NCBI GenBank assembly: GCA_918797485.1
Contig: CAKKNE010000005.1
Coordinates: forward strand, 744,001-808,000
Reading direction: 5' to 3'
From: Pelagomonas calceolata
Taxonomy: Eukaryota > Sar > Pelagophyceae > Pelagomonadales > Pelagomonadaceae
Length of the DNA: 64,000 bases
The notes beneath the pieces are model-generated. The model did not search any database, was not told where the DNA came from, and saw only the letters and a program-made list of their open reading frames with translations. Of this stretch, positions 10,084 through 20,167 are shown one piece after another (position 1 is the first letter of the stretch; every line of letters starts with the position of its first letter). A program made the position numbers and the translations under genes.

Positions 10084-11921
10084 ATGCGTTTCGCCACGCT
10101 AGCACTGCTGGCAGCCACCCGTGCCGCCGGGACCAAGAGCAGCCTCGGCCCTGCAGCCCTGGCTCCGCAACAACAGCGGGACGCAGCCATCGATGCACTA
10201 CGCCATCATGTAAACGAGGAGGTAGAACAGCGCCACCTGCGCGACTTACTAGAGGACGAGGCCCGCTGCAACGCGTGCACCGCCGAGGCGTGCGGCCTCT
10301 ACCTCGACTTCGCGCGGCAGAAGGTCACAGTTCATACAATCGATTTGTTGATAAACGTGGCAAGAGCCTGTAATGTGGAAGAGAAGCGCGACGCCATGTT
10401 CCGGGGCGAGGTGATGAATCCCACGGAGAATAGAAGTGTGCGCCACGTGTCGCTGCGAGCGACGAGGGGCGACCCATATGCAATAGAGGAGGCCCAGGAC
10501 ACGCTGGACCGCGTTTTAGATTTTGCGCGGGCCGTAAGAAGTCGCCACGTCAGGGGCAGCTCGGGCGAAGCACTCGTAGATGTGGTCGCGATCGGCATCG
10601 GCGGAAGCTCCCTAGGACCGGCCTGCGTCCACGAGGCGCTCGCTTCGGAGTACGCGAGCGAAGCGGATGGTAGACGGCTCCGATTTATTGCGAACGTCGA
10701 CCCCGTCGAGACGGAGATGGCGTTACGAGATTTAGATCCGGCCTCGACTTTAGTGATCGTGATCTCCAAGACCTTCACGACGAAGGAGACGATGCTCAAC
10801 GCGGCGTTGGTCAAGACGTGGCTCGGTGAACAATACGAGAGTCATATGTGCGCCGTGACGGCCGCCGCGGAAAAAGCCCGCGCGTTCGGCTGCGAACGAA
10901 TTTTTGGGTTCGGCGACTATGTGGGAGGCCGCTACTCGGTCTGGTCGCCCGTCGGCTGCCTGCCGCTCGCGCTCCAGTACGGCGTCCGGCCCGTGCGCGA
11001 GCTGCTAAGGGGCGCGCGGGCCATGGACTTACATTTCCGCGAGGCGCCTTTGTCTGAGAACCTGCCGGTGTTGCTGGCCCTCGTCGGCTTCCTCAACGCC
11101 TTTATATATGAAAGGGACTGCCGCGCGGTGCTGCCCTACGCGCGGGCCTTATCGCTCTTCCCCCGCTACGTCCAGCAGCTCGAGATGGAGAGCAACGGGA
11201 AGGGCGTCGACGTCGAGGGGAACGCGCTAACCGAGCCGGCGGGCGAGGTGGTCTTCGGCGAGGCGGGGACGCCGGGCCAGCACTCGTTCTACCAGCTGCT
11301 GCACCAGGTCCGTGCTTCCCGCGTCTCGCGGTTCTACCCCACCGCGCTATCGCCCGCGGGGCTCGCGAACGCGTGCCTCCGCCGCCGCCGCGACGCGTCG
11401 ACGGCGCGCGCAATCGCGGCGTGCTTGCGCGAACACGTTCGCCACGACGCGCGGACGAGCGGCACCAAACGCCATCGCTGCGCCCCGCGCAGGGCCTGCG
11501 CGTCGTGCCCTGCGAGTTCCTCGGCGTCTGCCAGGGCGACGGCGAGAACCACGACGAGCTCTTCCGGAACTTTTGTGCGCAGGCCGACGCGCTGGCGCTC
11601 GGAGATGACGGGGGCGGGGACAATCATAGGCGGTGCCCGGGCGACCGGCCGTCGCTTTCGTTGATGCTCGACCGCGTCGACGCGTTCCACGTCGGCGCGC
11701 TGCTCGCGCTCTACGAGCACCGCACGGCGGCGCAGGGCTGGCTGTACGGCGTGAACTCCTTCGACCAGTTCGGCGTCGAGCTCGGGAAGCGCCTCGCCGG
11801 TTTAATCGAGTCGGGGGACGCGGCGACGGCGTCGACGCGGGCGCTGCTCGCGCGGTACCGGGCGAAGCGCGTGGCGCGGATGGAGGCGCTCGCTGCTGGG
11901 GGCGGCGGCGCCTCGGAGTAA
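10084..11921 (+). CDS. GPI: Glucose-6-phosphate isomerase (spliced)
   Basis: Interconverts glucose-6-phosphate and fructose-6-phosphate. Exon 1 is 10084-11307, exon 2 is 11493-11921. Joining gives GQHSFYQLLHQ/GLRVVPCEFLG and a 550-residue protein, the normal family length. Signature segments are GIGGSSLGP, SKTFTTKET, GRYSVWSPVG and the active-site HQ region. The first 16 residues (MRFATLALLAATRAAG) look like a signal peptide, so a plastid or secretory-route isoform is possible. No clear A-F-A-P motif follows. The intron is GC-rich with GTCCGT donor and GCGCAG acceptor. Confidence 0.92.
11308..11492 (+). other. GC-rich intron of GPI
   Basis: 185 bp, GTCCGT...CCGCGCAG, required to join the two GPI frames. 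It contains several self-complementary GACGCG/CGCGTC stretches and the words GCGACGCGTCGACGGCG and CGCCATCG that recur in other introns of this window. It may be an old introner, but no clean terminal repeats remain. Confidence 0.75.
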
Positions 11922-12289
11922 GTTGTTGTGTGTCGCCTTTTCCACCGCGTTGGCGGGTGGCTTGCACGCGCTAGCTGCGGATTTACACGAATTGCAGACG
12001 ACGCTAGCCTTATTCTTCGGCGACGTGCCCTTCGGCGCCGACGCCGCGCGGAAAGCTGGGGGATCGGTTTGCGGACCTAGATGGTGATCCAAGGCGGACG
12101 GTCGCGGTCGCGACGGAGATGATCCGCCAGTCGCACAACTCCGAGCGCGCGGAGCAGTACGACGGGTACCAGTGGCGGACGAACGGCATCGTGCCTTAAG
12201 CTTATTCTTTGTGACTTACCCACTGCGTTACGTCTACTGCCTCGAGCCTTGTGATAGGCTTGTGGCAGCAGTCCTGGTCTTCGCCGTAG

Positions 12290-12601
12290 ATGCCGGGCAC
12301 CTCGCGTTGCACGAAGAGCGTCGTCCGGCCGGCGCGGCGCTGCATTCAGCCGCCGATGACTCCGGCGGCGACGCGCCGGCGCGTGTCCACGGGCTACACC
12401 GACGAGGCGCGCCGCGTCGCCGGCGAGCTGCGGCTCGAAGATGAGACGATCAATACGAATCTCGTACGGCGCATCGCCGTGGTCCATCACGCGTTCCCAA
12501 ATGAGGACGGGACGCGGGAGCCTCTCGTTGACGCCGTCCGCGGGCTCGTCTTCGACGACGAGAGCAAGGACGACGACGACGACGATATGGAGACCACCTA
12601 G
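12290..12601 (+). CDS. Hypothetical acidic-tailed ORF, probably an exon
   Basis: 103 residues from an ATG that directly follows an in-frame TAG. The last two thirds (STGYTDEARRVAGELRLED, RRIAVVHHAFPNEDG, then a poly-Asp tail and METT) have protein-like composition and a sharp stop. An upstream segment (about 12060-12199, reading GDRFADLDGDPRRTVAVATE) also looks coding and ends in its own stop, so the true gene may be spliced. I recognise no family. The surrounding 11.9-13.0 kb holds nothing else I can support. Confidence 0.35.
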   Translation: MPGTSRCTKSVVRPARRCIQPPMTPAATRRRVSTGYTDEARRVAGELRLEDETINTNLVRRIAVVHHAFPNEDGTREPLVDAVRGLVFDDESKDDDDDDMETT

Positions 12602-12986
12602 GCTGCAGTTTTAAGTTCTATTTTTGACCACTTGTACCGGCTCGGTGCGGTCGCGAGCGACGCGGCCGCGGCGACCAAAAATCGTCTCAGGTCCCTCGGA
12701 GGTCCTCCCTTCGTCGGATGAACGCTCAAAAAGGTAAAACAAAGGTGTTGCCGAAAATCGAACATTTTCTTGCAATCGGCCTCTCTTAAACACGAATGAA
12801 TTTGTTTGTGACTGGATTTATTTTAGCGGCTCGCTGCGCGCCGCTAAGCCTGTCTTCTACGTCGTCCGATCACACGTGGAAGAAGGGCCGGACACTCCTC
12901 CTGGGAGCCTTGGGAGCACAACTCACCGCCGTCGCGGGTCCGAAGCGACGCGCGACGCGGGGCGGACACTACCATAAGAAGACGCT

Positions 12987-14123
12987 TTAGGGCGCCGGCG
13001 CCGCCCCCTCCTGCTGCACCGCGCCCGCGGCGGCGGGCGCGGGCGCCGCGGCCTTGGCCGCGCGCGCTTTCGCTTCGCGCTTGATCTGCTGGATCTGCAT
13101 GTAGAGGTTGTTCCGGTAGTCCTGGGCGCTCAGCTTCGTGTTGTCATCCACAGCAATCTTCACGGGGCCGCCCGGGAAGTCGGGCTCCTCCTCGGACTTG
13201 TGGAACTCGCCCACGAAGGGGTCCTCGAGCGCTTGCGCCGCCGTCACGCGCTTCGACGGGTTGAATTTGAGGCAGGCATGTAATAAAGGCGGTCCCGCCG
13301 GCTCGGACCCGCCGAGGCTCAGCTCGCGCTTCGGCACGGGCCCGATCGACTCGAGCATGCGCTCCGCGTACTGCGACCCCGACGCCGCGACGTCCTCGGG
13401 CGACGGCTTGCCCGTCAGCTCGATGACCTTCTCGAGCTGGTTCACGGTACTCGTCCCCGGGAAGATGGGCTTGCCGCCGAGCATCTCGCCCAGGATGCAG
13501 CCCACGGCCCACATGTCGACGCCCTTGGTGTAGACGGGACTACCTAGCAAAATCTCGGGCGCCCGATACCATCTCGTGGCCACATAGTCCGTCAGCGCGG
13601 GCTGCGTCGTCGTCTGGCACTCCGCCACGCTTCGACACAACCCAAAATCACAAACCTTGACGTGGCAGTCGCTGTTCAACAAAAGGTTCGAAGGCTTGAT
13701 GTCGCGGTGCAGTAAATCGCCGGAGTGCATATATTTCAAGGCCTTCAGTAGTTGATAGACGATATACTTCTTGTGGATCTCTTCGAGGATGTTCGCCCGA
13801 ATGACCGCATGTAAGTCCGTCTCCATGTGGTCAAAAGTCAGGTAGATATCCCTGTCGTTCTCCGCCTTGATGATGTGCTGCAACCGAATAATGTTCTCAT
13901 GCCCACTCAACTGCTGCAGGTACATGATCTCCCTGAACGTTCGTTGCGCGTCCGTGCCGTTGCGGAACGCGTCGAAGCACTTCTTGAGCGCGACGGTGCT
14001 CCGCGACCGCCGCTCGATGGCCTTCCAGACCACGCCGTAGGCGCCCTTGCCCAGGCGCTGGCAGACCTCGAAGCGCTTGCGCACGTGGCGCTCGACGTCC
14101 TCGTCGGCCGGCTCGGCAGCCAT
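12987..14123 (-). CDS. MAPK15/ERK7-like atypical MAP kinase with TDY loop
   Basis: 378 residues from the ATG at 14123 (MAAEPADEDVERH); the longer frame upstream is low-complexity and rejected as start. Kinase features: GKGAYGVVWKA glycine loop, VALKK lysine, HRDIKPSN catalytic loop, DFGLC, activation loop LTDYVATRWYRAPE, and the family-typical KGVDMWAVGCILGEML and GKPIFPGTSTVNQLEK. These match the ERK7/8 (MAPK15) branch, which in other eukaryotes acts in cilium and autophagy control. The phospho-acceptor motif is Thr-Asp-Tyr instead of Thr-Glu-Tyr. The tail is Ala/Pro-rich and short. Confidence 0.9.
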   Translation of the reverse strand: MAAEPADEDVERHVRKRFEVCQRLGKGAYGVVWKAIERRSRSTVALKKCFDAFRNGTDAQRTFREIMYLQQLSGHENIIRLQHIIKAENDRDIYLTFDHMETDLHAVIRANILEEIHKKYIVYQLLKALKYMHSGDLLHRDIKPSNLLLNSDCHVKVCDFGLCRSVAECQTTTQPALTDYVATRWYRAPEILLGSPVYTKGVDMWAVGCILGEMLGGKPIFPGTSTVNQLEKVIELTGKPSPEDVAASGSQYAERMLESIGPVPKRELSLGGSEPAGPPLLHACLKFNPSKRVTAAQALEDPFVGEFHKSEEEPDFPGGPVKIAVDDNTKLSAQDYRNNLYMQIQQIKREAKARAAKAAAPAPAAAGAVQQEGAAPAP

Positions 14124-14463
14124 GATGGCTCCGGAGATGGCTCGTGAAGGCTGCCTTCCCGCGGGGCGCGCGAGCGTTTCGCTCGGAGAGGTGGCTTGTG
14201 AAGCTCGCGACGACGATGCCTTGCTCCGGAGGCAGCCCGCTGCACCTAGCTCCGCGCCTCTGGGGTCGCCGGGCCGGATGCGCTGTGTCCTGGTCTTCGG
14301 GGCTTCCCGAGGGCACGAGACGAGACGTCTCCCCGGCGACGGTGGAGTGGTCGGGCGCGCCATCGGGAGAGTATTTTAGAGCGTGTTTTTTTTTTCGGCG
14401 GGTTTTGTCAGCAGCCTTACTTTTTTTCCTAGGTACCACCCTTGGGGATGAGGTCAGTAACTG

Positions 14464-15123
14464 CTACAACGGCAGGCGAGGGTTCGATGGGTCGATGATG
14501 GGGTCAATGGGTTGCGGCAGGTACTTCTCGTAACGCGTCCCGCGCAAGGTATCGCGAACGTCCCCCCAGTTCGAAACGTGGTCGGCGATGGAACCAGTGT
14601 GCACCTGGGCGAAACTTGGTGGCGATGGAGCCTTCGCCTCGGGCGCGCACCGCGCCTCAGTCGCCAAGTCGCCCAGGATCCACCGCCGCATGTCATCTAG
14701 GACCGCGTTGTCTGCGTCGACCCGTCGCGTGAGGACGCCATAGTCCGTCGCGCGGAGCCACAGACCCCTCAACTCGTCGAGCACCGCCCGCTCGTCATCC
14801 AATAATTTTATGAGTTCGTCGCCCGCGGGCATGAGCGCCCGCCGCATCTCCCGCTCCGCTCCACTCGCGGTCGTGATCTTGCGTCGCTCGGCCCGGAGCG
14901 ACCGCCAGAGCTCCGCCACCGCTGGCGCGGTCAGGTTACGGCGGGTCCGCGGCGCGAGCCCGTCGGCGAGCCGGTCGGCGAGGTCTCGCGGGGCGCGGTG
15001 CGCCGCCGCGGCGCGGTAGCCCGCGTACATGGCGTCCTGGAAAGGTGTGGAGCGAGTGCCATGGCAGGAGCAATCGTCGCACCAAGCGCCCTGCGCCAGG
15101 AGGATGAGCAAAACGGGTCGCAT
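14464..15123 (-). CDS. Secreted hypothetical protein
   Basis: 219 residues from the ATG at 15123, chosen because it begins with a signal peptide (MRPVLLILLAQGAWC) after which a Cys-containing CDDCSCHG segment follows. The rest is helical with many Arg/Glu residues and no membrane segment. I recognise no family. The frame continues upstream to 15288, but that part runs through a dispersed repeat and is unlikely to be translated. Confidence 0.6.
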   Translation of the reverse strand: MRPVLLILLAQGAWCDDCSCHGTRSTPFQDAMYAGYRAAAAHRAPRDLADRLADGLAPRTRRNLTAPAVAELWRSLRAERRKITTASGAEREMRRALMPAGDELIKLLDDERAVLDELRGLWLRATDYGVLTRRVDADNAVLDDMRRWILGDLATEARCAPEAKAPSPPSFAQVHTGSIADHVSNWGDVRDTLRGTRYEKYLPQPIDPIIDPSNPRLPL

Positions 15124-15221
15124 CGTCTGATCTACGACGCCTACGCCTCCTAACCTCGAGGCTAGTATGTCACACGTAGTTAAAGCACTAATCCAGCGTA
15201 ACGATGAATCGGCGACGCGCG

Positions 15222-15296
15222 GTGTCTCCCCCCCAGGGGCTCCGCCCACTAGTCCTAGCACCGTAACATCGACTACTAGTCCTAGCACCGTAGCAA
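15222..15296 (+). repeat. Dispersed repeat with CCTAGCACCGTA words
   Basis: A segment with a C-run, then CTCCGCCCACT and GTCCTAGCACCGTAAC, closely matching 29753-29798. The end of the unit (CTAGTCCTAGCACCGTA) is repeated again at about 15275-15293. It lies about 100 bp upstream of the secreted-protein start at 15123 and may be part of its promoter. Confidence 0.6.
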
Positions 15297-15417
15297 TAAA
15301 GCAAAAGAAACATCGCAGTAGAAAATAGACGTCCCCGTCGTCGCGATACTACGCCTTGGCTATATCTGTTATATATTCAATATGCTGACTATTCACACGG
15401 CCCGCGGCAGGCGCCCG

Positions 15418-16407
15418 TCACGCGAGCGCGCCCTCGAAGATGATACGGGGCTTCTGGAAGATGGTCTGGACGTGGTTCGTGGCCACCTCGTGGACGGCCG
15501 ACGCGAGGCCGAGCCGCTCCGCGGCGCCGACCGTCGCGAGGACGTCGTCGCGCGACAGGTACGGGTCCGCCGGGTTGTGCAGGAAGACCGCGCGCTTCGG
15601 CGGCGGCGCCGCCGGCGCGCGACCGAACGCGACGCGGGCCGCGTGGGCCACGATGGGCTCGTAGTTGCCCCGGCGCGCCGCCGAGGAGGACACGCGCAGC
15701 CAGCGCGTCGTGAGGTCCCGCCACGCGCATGGGTGCCGCCCCAGCCGCCGCAGGAACCAGTGCTGGACCCGTAGCCGGAAGGCCGTCACGGACCACCGCG
15801 TCCTTATGAGGAACAGATGGAGCGGCTGCGGGAAGAGGTCCACGACCTTGCCGAAGGGCAGGGCGTCGCGCATGAACTGCCGCGCGAAGGTCGTGAAGGC
15901 CCGCGGCTTCGGTAAGATCGGCGTCGAGTCCAGCAGCAGCGTATCACACGCCAGCGGCACGCCCGCGCCGCGCGTCAGGTAGTAGTTCAGGAAGCCGCCG
16001 CTCATGCAGTGCACCACATCAAAATGCCTCGCTAGTTCATGTTCCTTGCCCAGCCGCGCGTTCCGCCGGAAATTCTTGTACCAGCCGCTCGGCCGCGCGA
16101 CCTCTTTTACGGGCGACGGGACGACGACACACTCATACCCGTTCTTCGCGTAGCGCTTCTCGATGAGTGCGAGCTCGCGGTCGCTCGCGCCGAAGAAACC
16201 GAAGACGGCCGCGGTCTTGCGCTGGTGGCCGTTCGCGGCCTCGGCGGCGGTCGGCGCCGCGGCGGTGGCCGGTGGCGCGTCGCTGGTCGTTGCCGCGCCG
16301 GCGTCCGCGGCGCGGCGAGGCTGCATGGGCTGCAGGGCCTTAGGCGGTGCAACTAATGCATGGCTACAAGCGAGGAAACTGGAGAGCAATGCGATCCGTC
16401 GTCGCAT
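15418..16407 (-). CDS. Plastid-targeted DUF829/TMEM53-like alpha/beta hydrolase
   Basis: 329 residues from the ATG at 16407. The N-terminus is a signal peptide followed by HALVAPPK, then an Ala/Thr-rich transit-like region, a bipartite presequence suited to a secondary plastid. The body fits the DUF829 family: VFGFFGASDRELALIEKRY at the start, a nucleophile elbow VHCMSGGF, LDSTP, then an Asp in HNPADPYLSRDDV and a His in ATNHVQTIF completing a Ser-Asp-His triad. The substrate is unknown; an esterase or lipase activity is inferred. Divergent from the chorein gene. Confidence 0.78.
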   Translation of the reverse strand: MRRRIALLSSFLACSHALVAPPKALQPMQPRRAADAGAATTSDAPPATAAAPTAAEAANGHQRKTAAVFGFFGASDRELALIEKRYAKNGYECVVVPSPVKEVARPSGWYKNFRRNARLGKEHELARHFDVVHCMSGGFLNYYLTRGAGVPLACDTLLLDSTPILPKPRAFTTFARQFMRDALPFGKVVDLFPQPLHLFLIRTRWSVTAFRLRVQHWFLRRLGRHPCAWRDLTTRWLRVSSSAARRGNYEPIVAHAARVAFGRAPAAPPPKRAVFLHNPADPYLSRDDVLATVGAAERLGLASAVHEVATNHVQTIFQKPRIIFEGALA

Positions 16408-16736
16408 GGTTCTCAATTCGTTGCTTCGCTTAAACGTGCAGTCCTGTCGGCGCGGAGGTCTTTTTTTGACCAATGTCAGCAGCCCTCCCGCTAAATGAGC
16501 CTCGAGTTAAACCAGGACCCATCCATGCGCGGACGGCTCTTCCTATGCCTCTGCGGACCGGTAAACGCAGGGAACTGGATGGTGATTGTCGTGCGGGGCG
16601 ACCAATCTCTCGAGCCTGCGAGCAGGCAGGAGATGAAAAAGAGCCCCCATGCACCCGGCACGCTGCACGTAGCAACTCGCATCGCATCGCATCGGTGCGA
16701 GATAGCTGCCCCACTTGCGTGCGCAGACCCTCAGCC

Positions 16737-19463
16737 ATGCTCTCGCAACTCATTGAGCGCTTCATAAAACGCCTCTGCGGCCGCTGGCTCAAAAATTTCG
16801 ACGGCTCGCAGATCAACGTGAGCCTCGGCGGCACCGTCACGCTCGAGCACCTCGACCTCAAGACGGAGGAGCTCCGCGCGCTTCTACTCCCGTACGAGCC
16901 TGTGTCGGCGTCCGCGCGACGGCTCAAGCTCGAGATCGACCCGCTCAGCAGCTCGCTGCGCGTCGACGTCGAGAACGTCGACGTCGCCCTGACGGCACGT
17001 TCGGCCTTCGACGCCGCCGACGCGCGGGACGCCGTCGAGCGCGCCGTGCACCTGTATTTCACGACGTATTTACGGCCGCCGAAGCAAGCGCAGAACGACG
17101 CCGGCGCAGCGGCGCTGCGAGACCTGCTGCGGTCCTCGGAACTTACCCTGAGGAGGCTCCACGTGCGCGTCGCGCAGTGCCTGCCGCTGCGGGCGCTCGG
17201 CGACGGCCGCGGGCAGCCTGTCCGCGCTGGGTTCTTTCTGGAAACGCTCGACGTGCGGAGCGCCCCGGGCGACCTGCACAAACGTATAACAATTGTAGGC
17301 CTCGCGGCCTACTGCGCGGCGGGGCCGCCCAAGGCCGTCTTCGCGCGCGGCCTCACCGTCGAGGCGGGCGGCGCCGCGGACGCCGCGGCGCGGGCCCGTG
17401 AGGCCGCGCGACGGCAGGGCGACGTGGTCCTCGCCGCCGACCTCGTCGAGCTCGACTTGAATGTAAACGTGGACATTGATGCTCTTCTGAACAACACGGG
17501 AGGGCCCTGGCTCACGAGGGTCGACGCGGCGGTCTCGATGGCGCGCGTCCGCGTCACCATGTCCGACGTCGCGCGGCGGTTCTTGTTGGACGCGGCCGCC
17601 CGCTTCCGGCACTCGCACCGCCGGCGCCAGGACGTCGCCCGGCGGCCGCTGGCGAGATGGGCGCGCGCGCTCGCGGCCGTCCGCGCGGATCTTTTAGCGA
17701 GGAGGCCGCGCCCGGAAACCTCGGACGACGCGACGCGGTGGCGGCGCTACTTCGACGAGTGGCGGGCCTGCGCCAAGTACGTGGCGCGGCGCAAGCTGCT
17801 CGTCGACCGGGTCAAGTGCGGCGTCTTCGCCGACGCGGCGACGGGCGAGGCCTACTACGAGCTTGGCGAGCGCTTCGGCGGGCCGGCCGGCGACGTCACG
17901 CCCGAGGACCGCTCCCGGGCGGCGCGGGCCGTCCGGCGCCTCACGCGGCCGCGGCGCTACGCGTACCCCGACGACTACGTGCCCACGACGTCCACGGCCG
18001 TGGTGGACCTCGAGGACGAGGACCTGGAGCTCGACGGCTGGGATCGGGATGAATCAAACGTCGCGGTGACACGCGCGGAGGATTTGGACGACGCCGTCGC
18101 GCGCGCGTTGGACGCGGAGCAGCGGCGCTGCGATCGGACGTGGCCGGTCGAGAGGGCCGCGGCCTGCCGGGCCGTCGCCGCGCGCCACATGATGCGCGAC
18201 GCGGTTATTGGTGAGGAGGTTTTAGTCGTAGCAATAGTCGGCTGCAGCAACGTGCCGGCGGCGACGGTGAACCTGGCGAGCGACCGCCGGGCGCGCGTCG
18301 ACGTGCGCGTCGGCGCAGCCCCGGAATCGTACTTCGGCGGCGACGACGACGTCATAAAATCAAAACCGGCGGTCGTCGAGGACGACGCGTGCGCCTTCCA
18401 CGAGGTCCTGGAGGTGCCCGTGGCGCGCGGCGCCGAGCGCACGCTGCGCGTGTCGCTCGTGGAAGTCGGCGCGACGTACGATTCGGTGCTCGCGGCCGCC
18501 GCTATTCCTTTGGAAGATTTGGAGCCGGCGCCGTCGCGCAAGGGCACGCGGACCGTCGCGGCGACGCTCGACCTGGCGCCCAAGTCCCTCACGGACGGCT
18601 TCTTCTCGCGCATCCTGGCGGCCTCGTGCTCCCTCGAAATCGTCGCGGGGCGCGTCGCCGTCGACGGGCGCGTCGCGCGCAAGGCCGTCGCGGGCCATTT
18701 GGATCGGCTGCGCGACGAACCTTCCACGCCCCCGGCCGAGACGCTCCTGTCCGTGTCGCTGGCGGTCGAGGACCTCGACGCGCGCTGCGACGACTACCGC
18801 GTGACGGCCGCGCGGCTCGCGGGCGCGTCGGACCCCGTGCGCGTCCCCCGCGCCGCCGCGCACCGACCGGGCGGGTCCGGCGAGGGGTCCGTGGCCTACG
18901 CGTGCTCGCGCGCGCTCCGGGCGCTCCTCGCGCGGGACGCGCCCGCCGAGGTCTGCGCCCTCGCGGACGCCGTCTTCGAGGCGCCGGGCCGCCCGGCGCG
19001 GGCGCCCCGGGACCTGAGCTTCCGGCGTGTCGGACGCATCGAGGCGGGCTGGTTCGACGCGACGCGGGCCGGGGACGTGCGCGTCGTCCTCGACGACGGC
19101 GCGGTCGTGAACGCGTCGGCGGCGGAGGTGCGCGTCAAGCGACCGCCCCTCGACGGCCTCGCCGCGCTCCTGTCGCGGGCGTCGGAGGGCGACGCGTGGG
19201 GCGGCGCGTGGGACTGCGACGGCTACCGCGTCGCCGTCCGGGCGCCCGTCTCCGGCGCGCGCTTCTGCGTCGTCGGCGCGCCGGCTTCGCTCCTCTCGGT
19301 CGCGGGCGCGCCGCCGCGCGTCGTCGTCGCCGACGACGACGCGGTCGTGGCGCCTGTGGCGCCGCGCGAGGAGGTCGTGGCGCCGACGCGTGTTTCGTTG
19401 CCTTCGCAAAGTCCTTCGCCGGCGCCGACGACGAAGAGGCCCTCTTGTTGTGTGGTGAGCTAG
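16737..19463 (+). CDS. VPS13-type chorein_N protein with C2-like domain and CaaX end
   Basis: 908 residues. I start at ATG 16737 because the chorein signature begins there (MLSQLIERFIKRLCGRWLKN, NVSLGGTVTLEHLDLKTEEL); the open frame upstream is not protein-like. Residues about 590-720 resemble a C2 beta sandwich (VLVVAIVGCSNVPAATVNL, EVLEVPVARGAERTLRVSL). A Tudor/SH3-like strip (IEAGWFDATRAGDVRVVLDD) lies near residues 760-800. It is far shorter than true VPS13 lipid channels (over 3000 residues). The last residues are SCCVVS, a CaaX-like prenylation box with an extra Cys. A role in lipid transfer at membrane contacts is inferred. Confidence 0.72.
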   Translation: MLSQLIERFIKRLCGRWLKNFDGSQINVSLGGTVTLEHLDLKTEELRALLLPYEPVSASARRLKLEIDPLSSSLRVDVENVDVALTARSAFDAADARDAVERAVHLYFTTYLRPPKQAQNDAGAAALRDLLRSSELTLRRLHVRVAQCLPLRALGDGRGQPVRAGFFLETLDVRSAPGDLHKRITIVGLAAYCAAGPPKAVFARGLTVEAGGAADAAARAREAARRQGDVVLAADLVELDLNVNVDIDALLNNTGGPWLTRVDAAVSMARVRVTMSDVARRFLLDAAARFRHSHRRRQDVARRPLARWARALAAVRADLLARRPRPETSDDATRWRRYFDEWRACAKYVARRKLLVDRVKCGVFADAATGEAYYELGERFGGPAGDVTPEDRSRAARAVRRLTRPRRYAYPDDYVPTTSTAVVDLEDEDLELDGWDRDESNVAVTRAEDLDDAVARALDAEQRRCDRTWPVERAAACRAVAARHMMRDAVIGEEVLVVAIVGCSNVPAATVNLASDRRARVDVRVGAAPESYFGGDDDVIKSKPAVVEDDACAFHEVLEVPVARGAERTLRVSLVEVGATYDSVLAAAAIPLEDLEPAPSRKGTRTVAATLDLAPKSLTDGFFSRILAASCSLEIVAGRVAVDGRVARKAVAGHLDRLRDEPSTPPAETLLSVSLAVEDLDARCDDYRVTAARLAGASDPVRVPRAAAHRPGGSGEGSVAYACSRALRALLARDAPAEVCALADAVFEAPGRPARAPRDLSFRRVGRIEAGWFDATRAGDVRVVLDDGAVVNASAAEVRVKRPPLDGLAALLSRASEGDAWGGAWDCDGYRVAVRAPVSGARFCVVGAPASLLSVAGAPPRVVVADDDAVVAPVAPREEVVAPTRVSLPSQSPSPAPTTKRPSCCVVS

Positions 19464-19554
19464 GTATACTTTAACCTCGATTTTTATTTTACTTATTTTT
19501 GCTTTTTTTTGCTTCGAGCGAGGCACTTGGCACCCTCGAGCAATCATTGCGTCC

Positions 19555-19577
19555 GCTAGTGTCTTACAGGCCGCTAG
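19555..19577 (+). promoter_or_regulatory. CTAG-type inverted promoter element
   Basis: Near-perfect forward copy, about 90 bp after the chorein gene stop and 255 bp before the ATG at 19832. Confidence 0.55.
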
Positions 19578-19831
19578 GCCACAGATTTTTAACGACCAAA
19601 CGTCGGCAGAGATTTACGACGCAGCAAGAACCGCATTCCTCCTGAGTCTCTCTTACAGCACTACTTCGGCAGCCACAACGCTACAAATCGCGTTTGCATC
19701 GCAAAGTCTATTAGCGCGCCAGAAAACCACCTGTCACAGCCCAGCGCACAACGCCTCAGAACGTACGTCGCAGCAACCACGACCACCAAACAGCCGTCGC
19801 AGCGGCAAGTAACACGCCGTCAAAACCGCAA

Positions 19832-20167
19832 ATGTCGTGGCCCGCCGGCTGGACCTCGTCGCCACCGATCGCGCGCGGTCTCATCGCAAAGACGTCCTGC
19901 CGCAACTACTCGCTCGGCGACGCCTGGCGCACGGGCAGTACCCCGCGCTGGCTGGACAGCGCCGTCGCGGAAGCCCTAGCCGTACGCAACGGCACGTCGG
20001 TCGCCCGCGTCGCCACCATCGCCGCGCCGGCCGCGGCGGCGGCCAAGCCGCCGCCGCCGCCGACGACGCCGCAAAAAGACATTGACCTCGAGGTCTCGTC
20101 GTCGCCGCGGGCGTCCGCGTTCAAGCGCATCTTCTGCGCGAAGGCGCCCAAGTGCGTGATCGCGTGA
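19832..20167 (+). CDS. Small hypothetical ORF overlapping the next start
   Basis: 111 residues starting MSWPAGWTSSPPIARG, with a Pro/Ala-rich middle and a C-terminus SAFKRIFCAKAPKCVIA. Its TGA shares bases with the ATG of the downstream membrane protein (TGATG at 20165-20169). A promoter element lies 255 bp upstream. It could be a true upstream cistron, a regulatory uORF or the first exon of the downstream gene with an unrecognised splice. No family recognised. Confidence 0.45.
   Translation: MSWPAGWTSSPPIARGLIAKTSCRNYSLGDAWRTGSTPRWLDSAVAEALAVRNGTSVARVATIAAPAAAAAKPPPPPTTPQKDIDLEVSSSPRASAFKRIFCAKAPKCVIA

Noticed and set aside
12796-12990. 64-codon ORF with a hydrophobic start (MNLFVTGFILAARC)
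   Set aside because: It ends in random basic sequence, has no promoter element, and runs into the kinase gene end; too weak to call.
18360-19547. Long Arg-rich frames in both directions at the chorein gene 3' half
   Set aside because: Typical GC-rich shadow frames; the chorein frame shows C2-like and CaaX features instead.
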